Origin: Microbulbifer harenosus
GTDB taxonomy: Bacteria; Pseudomonadota; Gammaproteobacteria; Pseudomonadales; Cellvibrionaceae
Assembly: GCF_005771435.1 (NCBI RefSeq)
Contig: NZ_VANI01000016.1
Location: forward strand, 1-64,000
Reading direction: 5' to 3'
DNA: 64,000 bases
The notes beneath the pieces were generated by a model. The model had not been told where the DNA came from. It worked only from the letters and a program-made list of their open reading frames with translations, and did not search any database. Below are positions 27,353-36,289 of this stretch, one piece after another. Position numbers and translations under genes: made by a program. How positions within the stretch are numbered: position 1 is the first letter of the stretch; every line of letters starts with the position of its first letter.

Positions 27353-28702
27353 TCAATATGTCGGTTGGGGCGCCAGCTTTCCCGTCCCGCCGCAGGTGAC
27401 TAGTGCGCGGTAATATACCTCCTCTAGTTCACGACTTTTGCGATCCCAGGAAAATAATTCACTCCTGACTCTAGCGCACCGCGCCAGGTCGCCTAACTGC
27501 GCCCGATCGTTCGCTAGTCTCCGAATATGTTGACGCAGCTTTTCGATTACATAGGTTCTTCCAAGCGGGGAGATTTTCACGCCGGAGTCTTCTGTTACAT
27601 ACTCACCTATGCCTCCATTATCAACAACGATGCATGGAAGCCCTGACGCCATAGCTTCCATAACTACCGCGCCGCCAAATTCGCGCACCGAAGGAAAGCA
27701 GAATAGATCGGAGACCGCATATTCGTGACGCACCTCGGAGTGCGCGATCCAACCACGGAATTCCACCGTGTCCGATAAGTCAGAATTTTCTACGTAGGCT
27801 TCAAGACCGGCTTTCTGTGATCCATCACCAACGACTGCCAACTTTATTTTCTGACGCTCGGATACTGTCAGGCCGGCAATCGCCTCAATTAACATGTCAC
27901 AACCCTTGTAGGGTTCGAGACGACCTAGAAACAGAAGCCGTAGCTCATCGCTGTCTCGTTCTTGTCGTTCAGTATCCTGATAGAAGTAACCTGGTACGCC
28001 ATTCTCATACATAATTTGCATGCGATCCGCTGACCCAGGGAAAGCGCTCTTGAGCCAAGTGTCCGTGTACGTTGAGCCACTTAGGATAATGTCAGCCTGT
28101 AAGTAGGTATAGCGATAACCCGGAATCATCCAGTACCCCAAGCGTCGCAACCAATTGAGGTAGCTGAATTCCTTGTGGCCAATACGTTTGAAAGCTTCAG
28201 GGAAAGGAACTCCGCCATTTACAGGCCCAAGGATAAATGGCGTCCTGCGATCCCCATTCCTGCAGAAGCGGAGAATTCGGTAGGGGTAACGGGGCATAAT
28301 TGGTGTTAGTGCATGCACCAGGTCATAGTCACCGCGCTTTACCGATGAAGAAAATGTTTTACTAACAAAGCGGTCGAAGAAAAAGTAGATAGGAAACTGC
28401 AGCAAGTGTCTGATTGGCCAGACAGTCTGACCTCGGAATGTTGATAGACGACGAATGATTCGGTAATAGACATTTTCCAGCCAAGTCTGTTCATAGTAGG
28501 TAACGTTGCTCGCCACACCGAAGCGACGCAGGGCGGACCTGTTTCTACAGTGCGTTACTAGATGTACATTGGCAAACTGTGCAATTGACTTGAAGAAGTT
28601 GTAGCCGACAAGAGGTACGGAACTCAGCTCCGGGTTGCAACTTTCTATAACCAACAGTACTTTGTATTTTTTGTTCGACTTTTGGGGCATAGCGCCATTC
28701 AT
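27353..28702 (-). CDS. Glycosyltransferase family 4
   Basis: About 449 aa, GT-B fold. The N-terminal acceptor domain is longer and more basic than in the other GT4 proteins here. The C-terminal donor domain shows LLFLGRLEPYKGCDMLIEA, VVGDGSQKAGLEAYVE and the GT4 motif REFGGAVVMEAMASGLP. I chose the ATG at 28702, which overlaps the polymerase stop as ATGA; starts at 28714 or 28690 are possible. It is the last gene of the nine-gene overlapping EPS string. Its sugar specificity is unknown. Confidence 0.87.
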   Translation of the reverse strand: MNGAMPQKSNKKYKVLLVIESCNPELSSVPLVGYNFFKSIAQFANVHLVTHCRNRSALRRFGVASNVTYYEQTWLENVYYRIIRRLSTFRGQTVWPIRHLLQFPIYFFFDRFVSKTFSSSVKRGDYDLVHALTPIMPRYPYRILRFCRNGDRRTPFILGPVNGGVPFPEAFKRIGHKEFSYLNWLRRLGYWMIPGYRYTYLQADIILSGSTYTDTWLKSAFPGSADRMQIMYENGVPGYFYQDTERQERDSDELRLLFLGRLEPYKGCDMLIEAIAGLTVSERQKIKLAVVGDGSQKAGLEAYVENSDLSDTVEFRGWIAHSEVRHEYAVSDLFCFPSVREFGGAVVMEAMASGLPCIVVDNGGIGEYVTEDSGVKISPLGRTYVIEKLRQHIRRLANDRAQLGDLARCARVRSELFSWDRKSRELEEVYYRALVTCGGTGKLAPQPTY

Positions 28703-30126
28703 TTCTCTATCCATCCGTATTCGCGTGATACCTGCTCACCAGAAATGTGGGAAATACTCTGATGCTTGCGATGTTTCTTGGCATGTGAACCTCCCTTCGA
28801 AAAGGCGGCTTCTCGTTTAGACGCAAACAGGCCGGTTGCCGCACCATATAGAAAAAATACCCAGCTATGCTGCGATGCGTTGGGAATCTGGTCGATCATC
28901 AGCATGGCGATTAGCACACAGAATGCCGCGGACACCTGTTTTTCCAGTGGGCTCCTACTGCGTGCGCCTTCCTTCTTTCCATTCATTACTGCGAGCATGG
29001 GCAAACCAAAGTATACGAGATAACCAAGCAGGCCGAATTGCGTAAATATGATGATCCAATAGCCATCGGTTACGGCGCCGTCTATGCGATTTCTGTCCCA
29101 GCCTCCCCACCCAAACAGTAATTTATCTTTGCCATGCGCGAGCATGATCTCTTCGTGGTTGAAACGGAATTCAAGCGAAGCCGCTCTATCGGAGCCGAAT
29201 GTTTCAGCGAGGTCCAACAGCGACTCGCGCGGGATATAGTCGAATATAGCAAGGACGGGATAGAGGAATACGGTACATGCAAGGATAAATGCAATTAACA
29301 TGGACAGGCGAGACGGGAAAAAGACAAGAAGAGTTAGCCCCAGAAAGCCGAGCAGCCAAGCGCCAACAGATTTGCATACAAGCAATAAGAAAAAGCCGTA
29401 GAAAAGGTAAATGACGTTAGGAATGAATAGTATTTTTTGCCTGATCTTAAACAGCGCGGTTATCGCTATCAGTACCGCGACGGTGAAATTTGCAACAATA
29501 AGTCCATGCCCCATAAATACCACCGGACGGTATCCGCCAAATCGGATCTGCTGATCGAACGCATGCGGAAAAAATCCGTAAATCCAGGTATGTAACTGTG
29601 GACTCAACAGCACTTCGATCAGCATCAATGGTGAATAGATCAGTCCGGCAATGGCTAGCAGACGCAGAATTTTTACGCCATCTTTGAAGTCCTTGACCAA
29701 CAACGCCGCCAGCACAAAGGGCACCAATGTGAAAACAAACTGGAGTGTCATCGAAAGCGTGTCTTTTGGCGAAAGTGCTTGTTTGACTTGAACTCCGGTG
29801 AATACTGGATCAAGGTTTGTCAGCACCGTAAAGGTTGGGACCATTAATCCAAGAAGAACCACTACCTTAGCGGCGCGCGCCCCTGAGAGGAGACGGAACC
29901 GTATCCGCCTTACTGCCAGGCAGCCAATCAGAGTGCAATAGGCGGCGATGTTTTCCTTTTCAATATTCGGAATTAAAGGCAGGACGAATTCGACTTTTTG
30001 GGGCAGAAACATATATGCCCCAAAAATTGTCCAGAAGGTAGCCGTCAACGCACTGCAGCGCCAGTATAGAATTAGCGAGACGAAAGGCCAGCATAGAAGC
30101 GCTAGCAGGGCAAGGATGTTTGGCAT
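28699..30126 (-). CDS. O-antigen ligase/polymerase-like membrane protein (Wzy candidate)
   Basis: A 475-aa protein with about 10-12 membrane helices. A larger extracytoplasmic loop (about 330-375, with LEFRFNHEEIMLAHGKDKLLFGWGGW) fits the Wzy/WaaL-type loop, and R/H-bearing motifs such as FGGYRPVVFMGHG are typical of the polymerase group. It would join flipped repeat units in the periplasm. It overlaps the GT4 gene upstream by 25 bp and the next GT4 gene by 4 bp (ATGA). The C-terminal tail is basic and cytoplasmic. No other Wzy candidate is present in the locus. Confidence 0.8.
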   Translation of the reverse strand: MPNILALLALLCWPFVSLILYWRCSALTATFWTIFGAYMFLPQKVEFVLPLIPNIEKENIAAYCTLIGCLAVRRIRFRLLSGARAAKVVVLLGLMVPTFTVLTNLDPVFTGVQVKQALSPKDTLSMTLQFVFTLVPFVLAALLVKDFKDGVKILRLLAIAGLIYSPLMLIEVLLSPQLHTWIYGFFPHAFDQQIRFGGYRPVVFMGHGLIVANFTVAVLIAITALFKIRQKILFIPNVIYLFYGFFLLLVCKSVGAWLLGFLGLTLLVFFPSRLSMLIAFILACTVFLYPVLAIFDYIPRESLLDLAETFGSDRAASLEFRFNHEEIMLAHGKDKLLFGWGGWDRNRIDGAVTDGYWIIIFTQFGLLGYLVYFGLPMLAVMNGKKEGARSRSPLEKQVSAAFCVLIAMLMIDQIPNASQHSWVFFLYGAATGLFASKREAAFSKGGSHAKKHRKHQSISHISGEQVSREYGWIEK

Positions 30127-31379
30127 TCCCGCTCAGCTTTGTCTGCGCAGATATAGTGGAAAAGCAACTTTGCGTTATGCGCGAGGTTGAATTCCGTCTT
30201 GACCAGATTGATCGCACGCCAGATCTTGCTGGCTTTCTCCTCTTCCGATTCAGACAACGCGGTAAGGAGCGCATTGGCAAGCTCTTCCGGATCAGGGGAT
30301 GCGATATATCCCGTCTCATTGCGGCGCACCAGCTCCGGGATTCCCGACACCCTCGTTGCCACTACCGGGACGCCGCGCATCATTGCCTCCATCAGTACGA
30401 CCGGTATCCCGTCCATATCGCCATTTGAATCCATTTTCCCGGGAAAGACGAAGTAGTCGATATGTTCGAACCAGGTCGACACCTGATGGTGTGGTAGAGC
30501 ACCGCCGAATGTCACATGCTCTTCAAGCCGCAGGGTTTTCACCTGCTCGCGAAGTGTCGGCTCCAATGGTCCTTCACCCATGATCTGCAAATGAACATGC
30601 GCGCCGCTGTCTAGCAGCAGGCGCATGGCACTGACAAGAAGGTCGACTCCCTTTTTCTCTACTAGTCGCCCGAGGAAACCGATGGTGGCTACTTCCTGTT
30701 TTTTTGCGACAGGAGTACGCGGAGCGAATTTTTCGATATCTACCCCGCACCTGACAAGTTTTAACTTGTCGGCGACGATACCCGCATCCGTCAGGTATTT
30801 GATGTTGAAATCCGAGATTGTCGCAACAAATTTCGCGCGAGCCCCCTTCTCTCTCAACAGGTAGCCGCGTTCAAATATATCGTTGGCGTGCGCCGTAAAG
30901 CTGAAAGGAGTGCCGGATTGCAACGCAGCGTACATACCAACATCAGTGGCGATATGGGAGAAATGACAGTGAAGATGCCTGACGTTTTCCTTGAGTAACC
31001 GGTGGGCCAGAACACCGGCAACAAAAAAGCGGTACATCAAACCCGCCGCAATCCGTGGCTTACTCAGGCATTTAATCGCATCGCCGTTACACCGGATGAA
31101 CGCACCAATGTATTTCCGGGGAGATTGCCAAAAGACATTTACGTTTGCCTTGAACAAGCTCGACGGCGACTGTGCATAGAGATATTCACAACACTGTGCT
31201 AATTCGCTAAGCCGTGTATCGCCTACCATCGCCTTTACTGTATGTAGAGAATAAGGTCGTACCGATACACCGAAGTTTTCGATCTCAATGATTTCGTTGT
31301 AGACAAAGGTGCTGGACGGTCCCGGGATCTCCGGAGCCAGGTAGGCAATGGGCCGTTTGTCCTGCTCGCCATTTAGCAT
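30102..31379 (-). CDS. Glycosyltransferase family 4 (WcaL-like)
   Basis: A 425-aa GT4 enzyme resembling colanic-acid transferases of the WcaL/AmsK kind. The N-terminal domain has IAYLAPEIPGPSSTFVYNEI and the HLHCHFSHIATDVGMYAA block. The donor domain shows IGFLGRLVEKKGVDLLV, LQIMGEGPLEPTL and GIPVVLMEAMMRGVPVVAT. The start codon overlaps the GT2 stop by 7 bp and is preceded by GAGGTGAAAGG. Its 3' end overlaps the polymerase gene by 25 bp. The sugar donor is unknown. Confidence 0.88.
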   Translation of the reverse strand: MLNGEQDKRPIAYLAPEIPGPSSTFVYNEIIEIENFGVSVRPYSLHTVKAMVGDTRLSELAQCCEYLYAQSPSSLFKANVNVFWQSPRKYIGAFIRCNGDAIKCLSKPRIAAGLMYRFFVAGVLAHRLLKENVRHLHCHFSHIATDVGMYAALQSGTPFSFTAHANDIFERGYLLREKGARAKFVATISDFNIKYLTDAGIVADKLKLVRCGVDIEKFAPRTPVAKKQEVATIGFLGRLVEKKGVDLLVSAMRLLLDSGAHVHLQIMGEGPLEPTLREQVKTLRLEEHVTFGGALPHHQVSTWFEHIDYFVFPGKMDSNGDMDGIPVVLMEAMMRGVPVVATRVSGIPELVRRNETGYIASPDPEELANALLTALSESEEEKASKIWRAINLVKTEFNLAHNAKLLFHYICADKAERECQTSLPC

Positions 31380-32437
31380 CCTTTCACCTCCTCAGACCCA
31401 GGCTGCGCCCCCTGGGTGTGTCCGGTGTCGGGTTCGCCTGCCGGACTTATACGAGCGCGCAACAGGGCTCTGCCACCTGAGAGATTCTCAGGATTCCATC
31501 GGGTGTTATTTTTTCGCTCAATAAATGCCGTGGCCCGCGACTTTCCAACAAAAAGGGAGCGCCACTGAAACTGGCGGATTTCCGCCACAAGTTCCGGGTC
31601 TTGGAGGATGGCATCGCACCGCAACCGCGCTCGTATATAGCCATAGAACATGGCTGCGCCACCGATCAGAAACGGATATTCAATAGCCCGGTACATACAG
31701 GTAGCCAGCATATACACCCAGCCCGTGCCCATAAAATGCTGCCCAAAGCCGTGCCTTGACCGGCCCCTCAGCACGCCGTGCTGGCTGGATCCCATTACCC
31801 GCAGGTGCGTAAAGTTGAGATCGGGTTCATCCCAACTCCGTGCATACCAGCCCAGCTGCCGACATTTATGGCAGTCGATTGCATCCCACATGACCTCGCG
31901 AACAAATCCGCCAATCTGTTCGAAACAGGAGATACGGTAGAACTTGGTCATCCCTGCCGACATTTCGTCTCCGCGCCTTTCACTGACCAGCCGCCCGTCC
32001 CTCTCGTTGTATGGCTTGCCGCTGCAGGTACCCAATCTGGGATCAGCTTCCATCCTTTCCATCAGCGTCTCGAAGTAGCGCTCCGGCAGTTCCAGGTCTA
32101 GATCGAGTTTGCAGACATATGCATAATCGTTCAGATTAAGTGTTTTCAGCCCAGCGTAGAATGCATCGACCACACCCGGGCCCACACTGCGAAATCCGCG
32201 ATTTTCTCGAGTGAGAATTTTTATAAAAGAATATTTTTCCGAGTATTTTTTCAGAATCTCGGGTGACTGATCCGTCGATCCGTCGTCAACAATAAGCCAT
32301 AATTTCGGGGTTACGGATTGTCTGGCGATACTGTCCAGAGTCCGCTCCATATACTCGGCCTCATCTCGACAGGGCGATACAACAACATAATCTCTATTGT
32401 GCGTAGATATTTTCTCTCGGTTGGATTCCCTGTTCAT
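31373..32437 (-). CDS. Glycosyltransferase family 2
   Basis: A 354-aa GT-A fold transferase. Motifs are VVVSPCRDEAEYMERTLDSI, WLIVDDGSTDQSPEIL and the metal-binding region CKLDLDLELPERYFE. A hydrophobic C-terminal segment (about 255-280) may associate with the membrane. I chose the ATG at 32437, which overlaps the WecG-type stop as ATGA. A longer frame to 32632 runs antisense-like through that gene and has no family-like residues. It belongs to the overlapping EPS string. Confidence 0.85.
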   Translation of the reverse strand: MNRESNREKISTHNRDYVVVSPCRDEAEYMERTLDSIARQSVTPKLWLIVDDGSTDQSPEILKKYSEKYSFIKILTRENRGFRSVGPGVVDAFYAGLKTLNLNDYAYVCKLDLDLELPERYFETLMERMEADPRLGTCSGKPYNERDGRLVSERRGDEMSAGMTKFYRISCFEQIGGFVREVMWDAIDCHKCRQLGWYARSWDEPDLNFTHLRVMGSSQHGVLRGRSRHGFGQHFMGTGWVYMLATCMYRAIEYPFLIGGAAMFYGYIRARLRCDAILQDPELVAEIRQFQWRSLFVGKSRATAFIERKNNTRWNPENLSGGRALLRARISPAGEPDTGHTQGAQPGSEEVKGC

Positions 32438-33204
32438 AATGTGGTGCCCTGTAAATTTCTCGCCAGGTGGCGGTTGATGGCTGGCAGGGAAAGGGCGTTT
32501 TTCAGATAGCGTATCGTCAACCTGGATGGATTTTGGCTCATCCGATATAACCACTCCAGACGCAGCTGTTGCATCCAGTTCGGTGCACGTTTTTCCGCTC
32601 CGGCGAGAAACAGGATCGAAGCGCCGATGCACAAAGTGACCCCTCGGTATTCATCTGTGTTCTGCAGCAGATTCGCGAGTATTTCTTGTTGCGGGGAGCC
32701 AACCGCCAGAAACACATAATCCGGATCCGCTTCGGCAATATGCGCCACAATGGCGTCGACCTCACCGGGTTTCCGTATGAAACCCATTGTTGGATTGTGA
32801 TGCGTAATATTGATACGCGGATACCGGTTTTTTATCCGCATGAGAATTTCATCGCTTCCACCCAGGATATACACGCTGTCTTTTTCGTTTAGTTCGTCGT
32901 TAAACAACCTCGCCGTCAGATCGCTGCCGGTAACCACTTCGGGAATCCGGTTGCCGTGCAGTTTCAGCATAAACTCCAGGATTCGGCTGTCGCATAACGA
33001 CAAGCTCGCGTTTACGTAGACCCTTTGCAGACTGCTGCTGCGCCTGCTCCCAGCCAAGCGCGCAAGATGATCGATGTTCGGGGTAACCACATACCCTTTG
33101 CATTTTTTCTGTCGCATCGCCACGATCTGAGATAGAGCTCGGTCCATGTCTATCATGTCAATCCGGCAAAGCCCGATGTTCAGTGATGAAAAGTTGCTAG
33201 TCAT
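32434..33204 (-). CDS. WecG/TagA/CpsF family glycosyltransferase
   Basis: A 256-aa GT26-type transferase. Diagnostic blocks are VVTPNIDHLARLAG near residue 40, LCDSRILEFMLKLHG, VTGSDLTARLF, VYILGGSDEIL and FLAVGSPQQEILA. In this family the enzyme adds N-acetylmannosaminuronic acid, ManNAc or glucose to the lipid-linked acceptor, usually the second sugar. It lies 6 bp after the GT2 gene at 33211 and overlaps the next GT2 gene by 4 bp. ManNAcA would fit an acidic EPS, but the donor is not shown by sequence alone. Confidence 0.9.
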   Translation of the reverse strand: MTSNFSSLNIGLCRIDMIDMDRALSQIVAMRQKKCKGYVVTPNIDHLARLAGSRRSSSLQRVYVNASLSLCDSRILEFMLKLHGNRIPEVVTGSDLTARLFNDELNEKDSVYILGGSDEILMRIKNRYPRINITHHNPTMGFIRKPGEVDAIVAHIAEADPDYVFLAVGSPQQEILANLLQNTDEYRGVTLCIGASILFLAGAEKRAPNWMQQLRLEWLYRMSQNPSRLTIRYLKNALSLPAINRHLARNLQGTTL

Positions 33205-33210
33205 GACGGT

Positions 33211-34293
33211 CTACTTGTATTCGATAATGGCGGTGCGTCTACCCGAAAGTCGCGAAGCAGCGTACCGAAGGACACCCAAGAATTGCGGAAATTTTGCCAG
33301 CGGGATAAGTATGCTGTAGACGAAGGATCTTCGAAGTGAATATCTCAACTTGATACGTTTCAAAAAAATTCGCAGTACTATCGCGGGGTATGCCGCCAGC
33401 AAGAGCAGAGAAGCAAGCGGTGAGAGTACACTAAAGATAAGTGCCAACAGTGGTATTACACATGCCCACAGGCAAATACTTGCAACCTCTCTCACACAGT
33501 AGGGATTTTTTTTTGTCGCGTGCATGGCGCATCGTTCGGCGTAGGCAAACCCGGCGCGAATGTTGCGCAGGTAGAACTGACGGAAGCTTGTCATGGCCGC
33601 ATCATGAGATGTCATCTCATCAGCGATTCGCCATATTTTCCAGTTTTCTTTGCGCAGCCTGAAGCACATCTCCGGTTCCTCACCGGCAATCATGTTCGGA
33701 TTGAAGGCGTTGACCGATTCAAGCGCAGTTCGCCTGGCGAGAAAATCACCGCCACAGGCTTTTGCTTCTCCAACCGGCGTATCCCACTCCATATCGCAGA
33801 GCGCGTTGTAGATCGATTTCTGTGGATAGACCTCCCTGCGCCTACCACAAACGATCGCAACTTCGGGATTTACGGATAAAAACGCGGAAGATTTCGAAAG
33901 CCAACCCGGCTGCATTAAGCAATCGCCATCGACAAACTGCACCCATTCGACATGCGGGAATTTCTGGACGAGATGTTTCAATCCAGTGTTCCGCGCCCGT
34001 GCTGCGGTGAACGCAACGGCATCGTCCAGCGCTATGACTTCGCAACCCGCCGATCTTACGAATTCCACACTGCCGTCCGTCGAACCGGAATCCACATAGA
34101 CAATAGGATGCGCGGCGATACCCTCATCTCGCGCAGGCGAAGAGTCAGCGCCAGTACTTCTTTGCAGTGCCCATGATTGCTCCAGGATAGAACTGATACA
34201 GCGACGCAGACGCTCCCCCTCATTTCTGCCGATGACGACAAAACCAATCGCTGGGATTTTACTCAGCGCAGTTTGCGTGTCGTTGATACTCAT
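33211..34293 (-). CDS. Glycosyltransferase family 2 with C-terminal membrane segments
   Basis: About 360 aa. The GT-A domain shows GFVVIGRNEGERLRRCISSI, IVYVDSGSTDGSVEFV, VEWVQFVDGDCLMQPGWL (the DGD metal site) and MIAGEEPEMCFRLR. Two to three hydrophobic helices follow (about 275-335), so it is membrane-bound. The chosen ATG at 34293 follows the sulfotransferase stop by 4 bp; a GTG at 34312 is an alternative. It belongs to the tightly packed EPS string. Confidence 0.86.
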   Translation of the reverse strand: MSINDTQTALSKIPAIGFVVIGRNEGERLRRCISSILEQSWALQRSTGADSSPARDEGIAAHPIVYVDSGSTDGSVEFVRSAGCEVIALDDAVAFTAARARNTGLKHLVQKFPHVEWVQFVDGDCLMQPGWLSKSSAFLSVNPEVAIVCGRRREVYPQKSIYNALCDMEWDTPVGEAKACGGDFLARRTALESVNAFNPNMIAGEEPEMCFRLRKENWKIWRIADEMTSHDAAMTSFRQFYLRNIRAGFAYAERCAMHATKKNPYCVREVASICLWACVIPLLALIFSVLSPLASLLLLAAYPAIVLRIFLKRIKLRYSLRRSFVYSILIPLAKFPQFLGVLRYAASRLSGRRTAIIEYK

Positions 34294-34297
34294 AGGT

Positions 34298-35206
34298 TCA
34301 TGCCACTTTTTCACGCTGCGGTTGTGGGTTCCAATCCGGGGTCCGGCTCAGAACCTGTTCCGTGTAACGGTCGGTGCTTAGCTCCATGCCCAGCAGATCA
34401 CCGAGCTTTGCGAGCTCAGTATCAAACACTGTTTTTAGCTTCTTCTTGTTGGCTTCATTGAGTTGCGGGCGGTCTCGCATGCGCAGGCGTGATTTCACCG
34501 CCTCCCGCACCTGGGCTGGAACCAATGCTCTGCGCAATGCTGTAAGCAATGGATTCTTGATCAGGAAACGACTAAATGCAGTGCTACGCAATCGCTCAGA
34601 TGAAACGTTGGTTTGTGACAGTGCTTCATGCCAGCACACTTTTCCGGTATATCCGATAAAGTTCGCTACCCGAGTCAACTCCGCTTGCGGATATGCTCTG
34701 ATCCGCTCAAAAAAAACCGGAAGAATGTTCTCCGCACCAAAGTGCAGAAGATACGGTGTCAGCTGCTGGTGGTAACAACTGTATGAAATCAGCTCCGGGT
34801 GTCGCTCGATGGCTTCATTGAGGTCAACGCGAATATTGTTGCAACTCCACTCATGGATGTACTGCGATACCAGGCGGTCGACAGGGTGCCGCATAACGTA
34901 AATGAGCTTTGCATTGGGCAATGCACCAGACAAGCGCTTCAGGGTGTCTGGATAGGTGGGTAGCTTTGTATAGTGCGTGCTCGCTTCACCAATAATGTCA
35001 CCTTCTTTCGCCGCTTCGAACAGCTTCCGGTAGTAATCTAAGCCGCGTTTGTACTGTCTGTCGTCACTAAAAAAGTTTGGCTCTTTCAGGTCTGGCATGA
35101 ATATGCCATCCAACAAACGCAGCTGTTCGTAAAGTGTCGTTGTGGCAGATTTCATTGCACCAATAATGACGAAATGTGGCATCTTGGCGGATGTATGAGT
35201 AAACAT
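34298..35206 (-). CDS. PAPS-dependent sulfotransferase
   Basis: A 302-aa cytosolic sulfotransferase. The 5'-phosphosulfate-binding loop is GAMKSATTTLYEQL (K19) and the 3'-phosphate-binding motif is RHPVDRLVSQY (R106 to Y116). KEPNFFSDD matches the carbohydrate-sulfotransferase (heparan N-deacetylase/NST-like) group. It would sulfate a sugar of the EPS repeat unit, using PAPS. It lies 4 bp after the GT2 gene at 35211 and 4 bp before the next. With the second sulfotransferase at 36290 it suggests a sulfated EPS. Confidence 0.88.
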   Translation of the reverse strand: MFTHTSAKMPHFVIIGAMKSATTTLYEQLRLLDGIFMPDLKEPNFFSDDRQYKRGLDYYRKLFEAAKEGDIIGEASTHYTKLPTYPDTLKRLSGALPNAKLIYVMRHPVDRLVSQYIHEWSCNNIRVDLNEAIERHPELISYSCYHQQLTPYLLHFGAENILPVFFERIRAYPQAELTRVANFIGYTGKVCWHEALSQTNVSSERLRSTAFSRFLIKNPLLTALRRALVPAQVREAVKSRLRMRDRPQLNEANKKKLKTVFDTELAKLGDLLGMELSTDRYTEQVLSRTPDWNPQPQREKVA

Positions 35207-35210
35207 GCTG

Positions 35211-36227
35211 TTACGTGACCTGGCGGTTGTTCTTGAAAACTGGAAGCGGATGTTGCCGCTGTGGTGTAAAGAAGCCCCGCCAGAGATCGGCCCACTCGCA
35301 GGGAATCGACGGACCTACCGTGGACCTGGCCACTCGCTTGCACAACCTCAACAGCCGCCCTGTATACCAGGCGATGTTTGCCCAAAAAAGTTTGCGTCTT
35401 CCGCCCAGCAGGGTGAAATAGCGGGAGCGCGACTGATAAAAATAGGCGGGGATGCGCTGTTGGTTGCTGTCGTTCCTTTTGACGCTTGACGTTCCTCCAC
35501 GCAAATGGACCACGCGCGCATCAAGCTCCTGCTTAATGGCGTAACCGGCGCTCTTTATACGCAGGCAGTACTCAATATCTTCGAAGTACATGAAGAAGCC
35601 CTCGTCCATATCGCCCACCTGTTCGATGACATCCGCGCGCAGCAGAACACAGGCAAAACTGATCCAATCAATTTCCTGTTCGGGTTCATCGAGTTCGATC
35701 GCGGTGTTTTTTGCGCGGAAGATTCTGGTTATGAGATCCAGCTGTGCGCCGCGAATCAGCTCACTGGTTACCCCCCTGCGGCGAAAGCGACTGACCTGTG
35801 GGCGCCCATCAAGATATTCCAGACGCGGGCCAAGTGCACCGAGCCTGCAATCCCCTTCCATTCGCTTGACCAGCGTTGTGATTGCACCGGGCCGCACTAT
35901 TGTGTCGCTGTTGAGTAACAGGTAGTAACAGGCAGCTACCTCCGCAATGCCGAGGTTATTACCTGCGGAAAACCCGCCATTTCGAGGCGATTCCACCAAC
36001 GTGATTCGAGTTTGTGCGAATGGATTCTGCGCGGATAGCCAACCGGCAATCTGCGCAACGGAGTCGTCGTTTGACTTGTTGTCGACAATAACCACCCGTG
36101 CCTCACCACACGCTGCATTCATCGTGTGCAGCTCGGGCAGCAGACTTTCCAGGCAGTCTATGACCATCTGTGGAGTCTTGTAATTGACAATTACAATACT
36201 GAGTTTGACGGTTTTTTCGCTATCCAT
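35211..36227 (-). CDS. Glycosyltransferase family 2 (rhamnosyltransferase-like)
   Basis: About 338 aa, GT-A fold. Motifs are KLSIVIVNYKTPQMVIDCLESL, VVIVDNKSNDDSV, NGGFSAGNNLGI, YYLLLNSDTIVRPGAI (DxD-like) and GFFMYFEDIEYCLRIKSAGY. This pattern is typical of the WbbL-like rhamnosyl/GT2 group, though the sugar is not proven. The ATG at 36227 is preferred to a TTG at 36248. It lies between the two sulfotransferase genes. Confidence 0.87.
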   Translation of the reverse strand: MDSEKTVKLSIVIVNYKTPQMVIDCLESLLPELHTMNAACGEARVVIVDNKSNDDSVAQIAGWLSAQNPFAQTRITLVESPRNGGFSAGNNLGIAEVAACYYLLLNSDTIVRPGAITTLVKRMEGDCRLGALGPRLEYLDGRPQVSRFRRRGVTSELIRGAQLDLITRIFRAKNTAIELDEPEQEIDWISFACVLLRADVIEQVGDMDEGFFMYFEDIEYCLRIKSAGYAIKQELDARVVHLRGGTSSVKRNDSNQQRIPAYFYQSRSRYFTLLGGRRKLFWANIAWYTGRLLRLCKRVARSTVGPSIPCEWADLWRGFFTPQRQHPLPVFKNNRQVT

Positions 36228-36289
36228 GCTGATTCTCTGCCCGGGCAATCAATTGCGTTCAGGCGGCAAACGGGGTTCGACAGAAGGAT